Shown: positions 57,999 to 64,000 of the stretch, piece by piece
Layout of the letters: each line of letters opens with the position of its first letter
How positions within the stretch are numbered: the stretch's first letter is position 1
NCBI GenBank assembly: GCA_963702955.1
Contig: OY969774.1
Span: 620,001 to 684,000, forward strand
Direction: 5' to 3'
Length of the DNA: 64,000 nucleotides
DNA from: VRUE01 sp963702955
GTDB taxonomy: Bacteria > Actinomycetota > Thermoleophilia > Solirubrobacterales > 70-9
The notes under the pieces: generated by a model
The model's database searches: none
The model's input: only the letters and a program-made list of their open reading frames with translations
Told to the model about the DNA's origin: nothing
Translations under genes and position numbers: made by a program

Positions 57999-59297
57999 CT
58001 AGGCAGGAATCTCCGCAGAGACCCGCTCGATCCGGGCGCCGAGGCCACGCAGCCGCTCGTCGATCGCCTCGTAGCCGCGGTCGATCTGGCGGATGTTGCC
58101 GATCTCCGAGACCCCGTCGGCGGCGAGGGCGGCGATGAGCATCGCCATGCCGGCGCGGATGTCGGGGCTCTCGACGCGTTCGCCGTGAAGCCGGCTCGGA
58201 CCGCTGACGATCGCCCTGTGGGGATCGCACAGCGTGATCCGAGCGCCCATCGCGACCAGCTTGTCGACGAAGAAGAGGCGGTTCTCGAACATCTTCTCGA
58301 AGATCAGGATCTCGCCGTCCGCCTGCGTGGCGAGGGCGAGGGCGATCGAGGTGAGGTCGGCCGGGAAGGCGGGCCAGGGCCCGTCCTCGATCTTCGGGAT
58401 CGCGTCGCCGACGTCGGCCTTGATCCGCAGCCGCTGCTCGGGAGGGACGATCACGTCGTCGCCCTCGATCTGCGAGTCGAGGCCGAGACGGCGGAGCTGC
58501 CGCCGCACCATCACCAGGTCGGCGGGTTGGGCGTCGCGGATCCGCAGCTCGCCGCCGGTCGCCGCCGCCAGCGCCATGAAGCTGCCGACCTCGATGTGGT
58601 CGGGGGAGATCGTGTGCTCGGCGCCGCCGAGGCGGTCGCGGCCGTGCACGGTCATCACGTTGGAGCCGATGCCGGTCACCTCGGCGCCCATCGCGCTCAG
58701 CAGGTGGGCGAGGTCCTGGACGTGCGGCTCGCAGGCGGCGTTGGAGATCGTCGTCTCCCCCGGCGTAAGCGCCGCGGCCATCAGCGCGTTCTCGGTGCCC
58801 ATCACCGAGGGCTCGTCCATGAAGATCGCGCAGGGGCGCAGGCCGCCCTGCGGCGCGGTCAGCTCGATCCAGCGGTCGCCCTCGACCCGGGCGCCGAGGT
58901 CGGCGAAGGCGTCGAGGTGGGCGTCGAGCCGGCGGCGGCCGATGAAGTCGCCGCCGGGAGGCGGCATCCGCGCCTCGCCGAAACGCCCCAGCAGCGGCCC
59001 GGCGAGCAGGAAGGAGGCGCGGATCTTGTCGGAGAGCTCCTCGTCGACGGCGACCTCGGTGACGCCGGCGGCGCGCAGCCGCAGGCTGTTGTCGGCGGTC
59101 CAGACCGCCTCCACCCCGAGCTGCTCGAGCAGCGCGATCTGCGCCTCGGTGTCGCGGATCCGCGGCACCCGGTGCAGCAGCAGCTCCTCGTCGGTCAGCA
59201 GGCAGGCGGCGAGGATCGGCAGCGCGGCGTTCTTGTTGCCGGCCGCCGTCAGCTCGCCCGAGAGCGGCACGCCTCCGTCTATGACGAATTTCTCCAT
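57999..59297 (-). CDS. murA: UDP-N-acetylglucosamine 1-carboxyvinyltransferase, Asp active-site variant
   Basis: A 432-residue EPSP-synthase-fold enzyme for the first committed step of peptidoglycan synthesis. NKNAALPILAA holds the substrate lysine K22. DKIRASFLLAGPLLGRFGEA leads to PPPGGDFIGRRRLD, where the catalytic loop Cys (Cys115 in E. coli) is replaced by Asp117. MFENRLFFVDKL and IRQIDRGYEAIDERL follow. Asp variants, known from mycobacteria and chlamydiae, are active and insensitive to fosfomycin. ATG 59297 starts the homology (MEKFVIDGG). It shares a divergent promoter gap of 25 bp with the hydrolase gene. Confidence 0.93.
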   Translation of the reverse strand: MEKFVIDGGVPLSGELTAAGNKNAALPILAACLLTDEELLLHRVPRIRDTEAQIALLEQLGVEAVWTADNSLRLRAAGVTEVAVDEELSDKIRASFLLAGPLLGRFGEARMPPPGGDFIGRRRLDAHLDAFADLGARVEGDRWIELTAPQGGLRPCAIFMDEPSVMGTENALMAAALTPGETTISNAACEPHVQDLAHLLSAMGAEVTGIGSNVMTVHGRDRLGGAEHTISPDHIEVGSFMALAAATGGELRIRDAQPADLVMVRRQLRRLGLDSQIEGDDVIVPPEQRLRIKADVGDAIPKIEDGPWPAFPADLTSIALALATQADGEILIFEKMFENRLFFVDKLVAMGARITLCDPHRAIVSGPSRLHGERVESPDIRAGMAMLIAALAADGVSEIGNIRQIDRGYEAIDERLRGLGARIERVSAEIPA

Positions 59298-59306
59298 CGG
59301 TCCGGC

Positions 59307-59313
59307 TAGGGTA
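59307..59313. promoter_or_regulatory. Overlapping divergent -10 elements, murA and hydrolase
   Basis: TAGGGT (plus, 59307-59312) ends 10 nt before ATG 59323, and TACCCT (minus, 59313-59308) ends 10 nt before ATG 59297. The two hexamers occupy nearly the same bases, so the two genes probably cannot be transcribed at the same moment. Confidence 0.4.
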
Positions 59314-59322
59314 CCTGCCGTC

Positions 59323-60306
59323 ATGGGCAGGGGCTGGAAGATCCTGATCGTCGCGCTCGTCGCGCTCGTCGTGCTGCTCGGCGTCAACGCCGTGGTCACC
59401 GACGGCGAAACGAAGGACGCCGAAGTGAACGAGCCCGGCGGCCGCATCCTCCATCTGCCCGGCGGCGACATCCAGGTGGTCGAGAAAGGACCCCCGAACG
59501 CGCCGGCGATCGTCCTCGTCCACTGCTTCAGCTGCGCGATCAACTGGTGGGACGGGATGATGTCGCGGCTCGACCGGACCCACCGGGTGATCGCCGTCGA
59601 CCTGCTCGGACACGGCGGCTCGGAAAAGCCGACCTCCGGCTACACGATCCCCAACCAGGCTGACCTCGTCGCCCAGGCCCTGGCCAGGCTCGGCGTGCGC
59701 AGGGTCGAGGCGGTCGGGCATTCGCTCGGGGGGTCGGTGGTGACGGCCCTGGCCGAACAGTCCCCACAGCTGGTCGAACGGGTCGTGATCATCGACACGG
59801 CGCCGACCCACCACGAGTCCTCCCTGGGCCTGATTGCGAACGCCGCCTTCGCGCCGGTGGTCGGCCAGGCGCTGTGGCGGATCAAGCCCGACTTCGCCGT
59901 CCGCAAGGGCCTCGAGGTGGCCTTCGCGCCCGGCTTCGACGTCCCCGACGAATTCGTCGCAGACGTTAACCGGATGACCTACAGCTCCTACCACGACTCG
60001 CCGCAGGGCTCCGACGACTACAGCAAGGAAGAGGGCCTCGACAGGCGGATGAAGGCGAGTGGCAAGCCGCTGATGGTGCTGATGGGCGCCGAGGAGCAGA
60101 TCGTCGAAGAACCCGCCGCCCGGCTGGCCGAATACCGCCGCACCTACCCGGGCACGGTCACGCATCTGATCCAGGGCGCCGGGCACTCCCCCAACGTCGA
60201 GAAACCGGCCGAGACCGCGGCCCTCGTGCTCGGCTTCGACAAGCCCGCCAGGCACGAAATGCAAAAACGCCTGCAGAAACGGGAAGCCGTCCGGAAGCGC
60301 CCGTAG
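59323..60306 (+). CDS. Membrane-anchored alpha/beta hydrolase
   Basis: A 327-residue alpha/beta hydrolase behind an N-terminal transmembrane helix (about 7-26), so the enzyme is probably extracytoplasmic. The oxyanion region is VLVHCFSCAINWW, the nucleophile is S134 in GHSLGG, and the late His lies in GAGHSPNVEKP. The catalytic acid is likely the Glu of MGAEEQIVEEP. The substrate is unknown. The following small ORF starts 10 bp after its stop, separated by an SOS-type palindrome. Confidence 0.83.
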   Translation: MGRGWKILIVALVALVVLLGVNAVVTDGETKDAEVNEPGGRILHLPGGDIQVVEKGPPNAPAIVLVHCFSCAINWWDGMMSRLDRTHRVIAVDLLGHGGSEKPTSGYTIPNQADLVAQALARLGVRRVEAVGHSLGGSVVTALAEQSPQLVERVVIIDTAPTHHESSLGLIANAAFAPVVGQALWRIKPDFAVRKGLEVAFAPGFDVPDEFVADVNRMTYSSYHDSPQGSDDYSKEEGLDRRMKASGKPLMVLMGAEEQIVEEPAARLAEYRRTYPGTVTHLIQGAGHSPNVEKPAETAALVLGFDKPARHEMQKRLQKREAVRKRP

Positions 60307-60327
60307 TATCGAACCTATGTTCGATAC
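60304..60327 (+). promoter_or_regulatory. LexA (SOS) box overlapping -10 and start codon
   Basis: TCGAAC-CTAT-GTTCGA (60309-60324) matches the mycobacterial SOS consensus TCGAAC-N4-GTTCGA at every fixed base, and the symmetry extends to GTATCGAAC/GTTCGATAC (60306-60327). A TAGTAT -10 (60304-60309) touches it and ends 7 nt before ATG 60317, which lies inside the box. LexA bound here would block a leaderless transcript at its start. It could instead be read as a hairpin after the hydrolase stop, but no T-run follows. Confidence 0.65.
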
Positions 60328-60517
60328 GAGAAAGACCTTCAGCGGCCAGCTGGCCAACGCAGTGGACCTGACGATCGACTTCGCCACGCTGGGCGAGTAC
60401 GGGCTGGAGCCGGTCGAAACCCGGCCCCCGGCCTGCCAGCAGCGCCGGCGCAGCGGCTCGATGCCGAGCACGGGATCGTGGAGCGCCGCGGTCAACCGCT
60501 TCGCCACCCAGTCGTAG
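60317..60517 (+). CDS. Small ORF under a predicted SOS box (66 aa)
   Basis: Not recognised. It is 66 residues, with an ordered-looking N-terminal half (RKTFSGQLANAVDLTIDFAT then LGEYGLEPVE) and a basic, Ser-rich tail (QQRRRSGSMPSTGS). There is no signal peptide or membrane segment. The start codon and first codons (ATG TTC GAT AC) form the right half of the LexA box, which supports a real damage-induced gene. It ends just before the rRNA operon terminator, converging with it. The tail could be a decayed or alternative end. Confidence 0.45.
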   Translation: MFDTRKTFSGQLANAVDLTIDFATLGEYGLEPVETRPPACQQRRRSGSMPSTGSWSAAVNRFATQS

Positions 60518-60524
60518 ATCCGCA

Positions 60525-60555
60525 GAACGACAAAGGGCCGCCCGGCGGGCGGCCC
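60525..60555 (-). terminator. Intrinsic terminator of the rRNA operon
   Basis: On the minus strand, 11 nt after the 5S gene, GGGCCGCCC and GGGCGGCCC (60535-60543 and 60547-60555) form a perfect 9-bp stem with a 3-nt loop, followed by TTTGTCGTTC. The tail matches that of the hairpin at 21474-21527. Confidence 0.8.
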
Positions 60556-60566
60556 GAAGTCAAAAA

Positions 60567-60682
60567 CCGGCGGCGACCTACTCTCCCAGGAGGTTGCCCT
60601 CCAAGTACCATCGGCGCTGAGGAGCTTAACTGCTCTGTTCGGAATGGGAAGAGGTGTTTCCCCCTCGCTATGCGCCACCGGA
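60567..60682 (-). rRNA. rrf: 5S ribosomal RNA
   Basis: About 116 nt. The minus strand begins TCCGGTGGCGCATAGCGAGG and contains the universal CCGAACAGAGCAGTTAAGC-type segment, ending GTAGGTCGCCGCCGG. The 5' CCGGTGGCG and 3' CGCCGCCGG pair as helix I, which fixes both ends. It lies about 60 nt downstream of 23S. Confidence 0.93.
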
Positions 60683-60690
60683 AATCTTGC

Positions 60691-60729
60691 GAGACCGCCC
60701 CCGGTGGAGCTTGAAAACTGCACAAGACC
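60691..60729 (-). other. 23S processing stem, downstream arm
   Basis: CTTGAAAACTGCACAAGACC (plus strand, 60710-60729) is complementary in the pre-rRNA to the spacer segment at 63821-63840, and GAGACCGCC (60691-60699) to GGCGGTCTC at 63876-63884. Together they bracket 23S and form the long stem expected for RNase III-type maturation. Confidence 0.65.
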
Positions 60730-60742
60730 AAAGAGTAAATAT

Positions 60743-63742
<3,000 letters not shown>

Positions 63743-63959
63743 GTGAGCGACCCGTACGCCTAAGCGTGCGAGTCGCAAAATTAAATACCCAGAGCCTGTC
63801 TTGCGACAGGCTCAATTATTGGCCTTGTACAGTTTTCAAGGTCCACCGAGGCACACGCGGCGGAGTGCTTCCACCGGCGGTCTCTCAAAACTGAGCAGCG
63901 TTCCCAGCGGCATACAGCCACTGGGGAGCCCGGTCGAACGTTCTAGAGAAACTCCCTAG
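63743..63959 (-). other. 16S-23S internal transcribed spacer without tRNA genes
   Basis: 217 bp. No tRNA-Ile or tRNA-Ala is present. It contains a perfect 9-bp hairpin, GAGCCTGTC and GACAGGCTC (63792-63813), whose loop is GCAA in the transcript (GNRA type). It also holds the upstream arm of the 23S processing stem (63821-63884) and a boxA-like CAGTTTTGAGAGACC segment (near 63876-63892, minus strand). Confidence 0.8.
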
Positions 63960-64000
63960 AAAGGAGGTGATCCAGCCGCAGCTTCCGCTACGGCTACCTT
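63960..64000 (-). rRNA. rrs: 16S ribosomal RNA, 3' end only
   Basis: The last 41 nt of 16S on the minus strand, running off the window. It ends GGCTGGATCACCTCCTTT, containing the anti-Shine-Dalgarno CCTCC. The upstream part is outside the window, so the operon promoter cannot be seen. Confidence 0.93.

Overview
The window is very GC-rich, gene-dense bacterial DNA, most likely from an actinobacterium of the class Thermoleophilia (Solirubrobacterales or relatives). This rests on the mix of genes: MurT/GatD, HisG plus HisZ, a garA/merR-type FHA module, a single-motif RsiG-like protein, wax-ester synthase, many GTG starts, and secreted proteins with a C-terminal domain common in that group. It is inference, since the 16S gene is cut off by the window edge. 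No gene-free stretch exceeds 300 bases. No tRNA, CRISPR array or insertion sequence was seen.

Layout. 1-5418: lysine/DAP genes (dapF end, dapL-like), a metallo-beta-lactamase-fold hydrolase, an NAD-epimerase, hflX and dut. 5405-11438 (minus): a frameshifted RTX-type secreted protein, then a cell-wall operon (gatD, methyltransferase, murT, lipid kinase, methyltransferase). 11496-14070 (plus): peroxiredoxin, hydrolase, and a VKOR/DsbA disulfide pair. 14154-21382: lipid kinase, PAP2 phosphatase, methyltransferase, SDR, thiolase, FUSC transporter, flavodoxin-like protein, CcdA. 21417-24752: a HEPN/Abi-like gene beside terminator-like hairpins, small proteins, dinB, an RlpA-like lipoprotein. 24984-32871: WS/DGAT, secreted metallopeptidase, nadE, thioesterase, a membrane protein, an alkylglycerone-phosphate-synthase-like flavoenzyme and its SRPBCC partner. 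32882-34395: a signalling unit (RsiG-like, zinc-ribbon FHA, MerR) with its own strong promoter. 34492-45975 (minus): the widely conserved rpsB-tsf-pyrH-frr-uppS-cdsA-dxr-rseP-ispG-proS-pgsA cluster, interrupted on the opposite strand by an ATPase gene. 46113-51267 (minus): cca, pgeF, yggS, sepF, proC, yggT, lspA, rluD. 51298-60306: a polysaccharide deacetylase, the murA-hisZ-hisG-hisD-hisB-hisH-hisA-hisF cluster, and a hydrolase. 60306-64000: a small ORF whose start codon lies inside a perfect SOS box, then an rRNA operon on the minus strand (5S, 23S, the last 41 nt of 16S).

How it works together. Most genes form tightly coupled operons with ATGA, GTGA or TGATG overlaps. The first genes of many units lack a Shine-Dalgarno sequence and instead carry a TANNNT element 6-10 nt before the start codon, which points to widespread leaderless transcription. 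Envelope building dominates: isoprenoid precursors (dxr, ispG), lipid carrier (uppS), phospholipids (cdsA, pgsA), peptidoglycan (murA, dapL/dapF, murT/gatD), lipoprotein processing (lspA) and division (sepF). The points most worth following up are the single-motif RsiG-like protein with its FHA/MerR partners, the SOS-box ORF, the two opposite-strand defence- or mobility-type genes (HEPN, ATPase), and active-site substitutions in DapF (Cys to Ser) and MurA (Cys to Asp).
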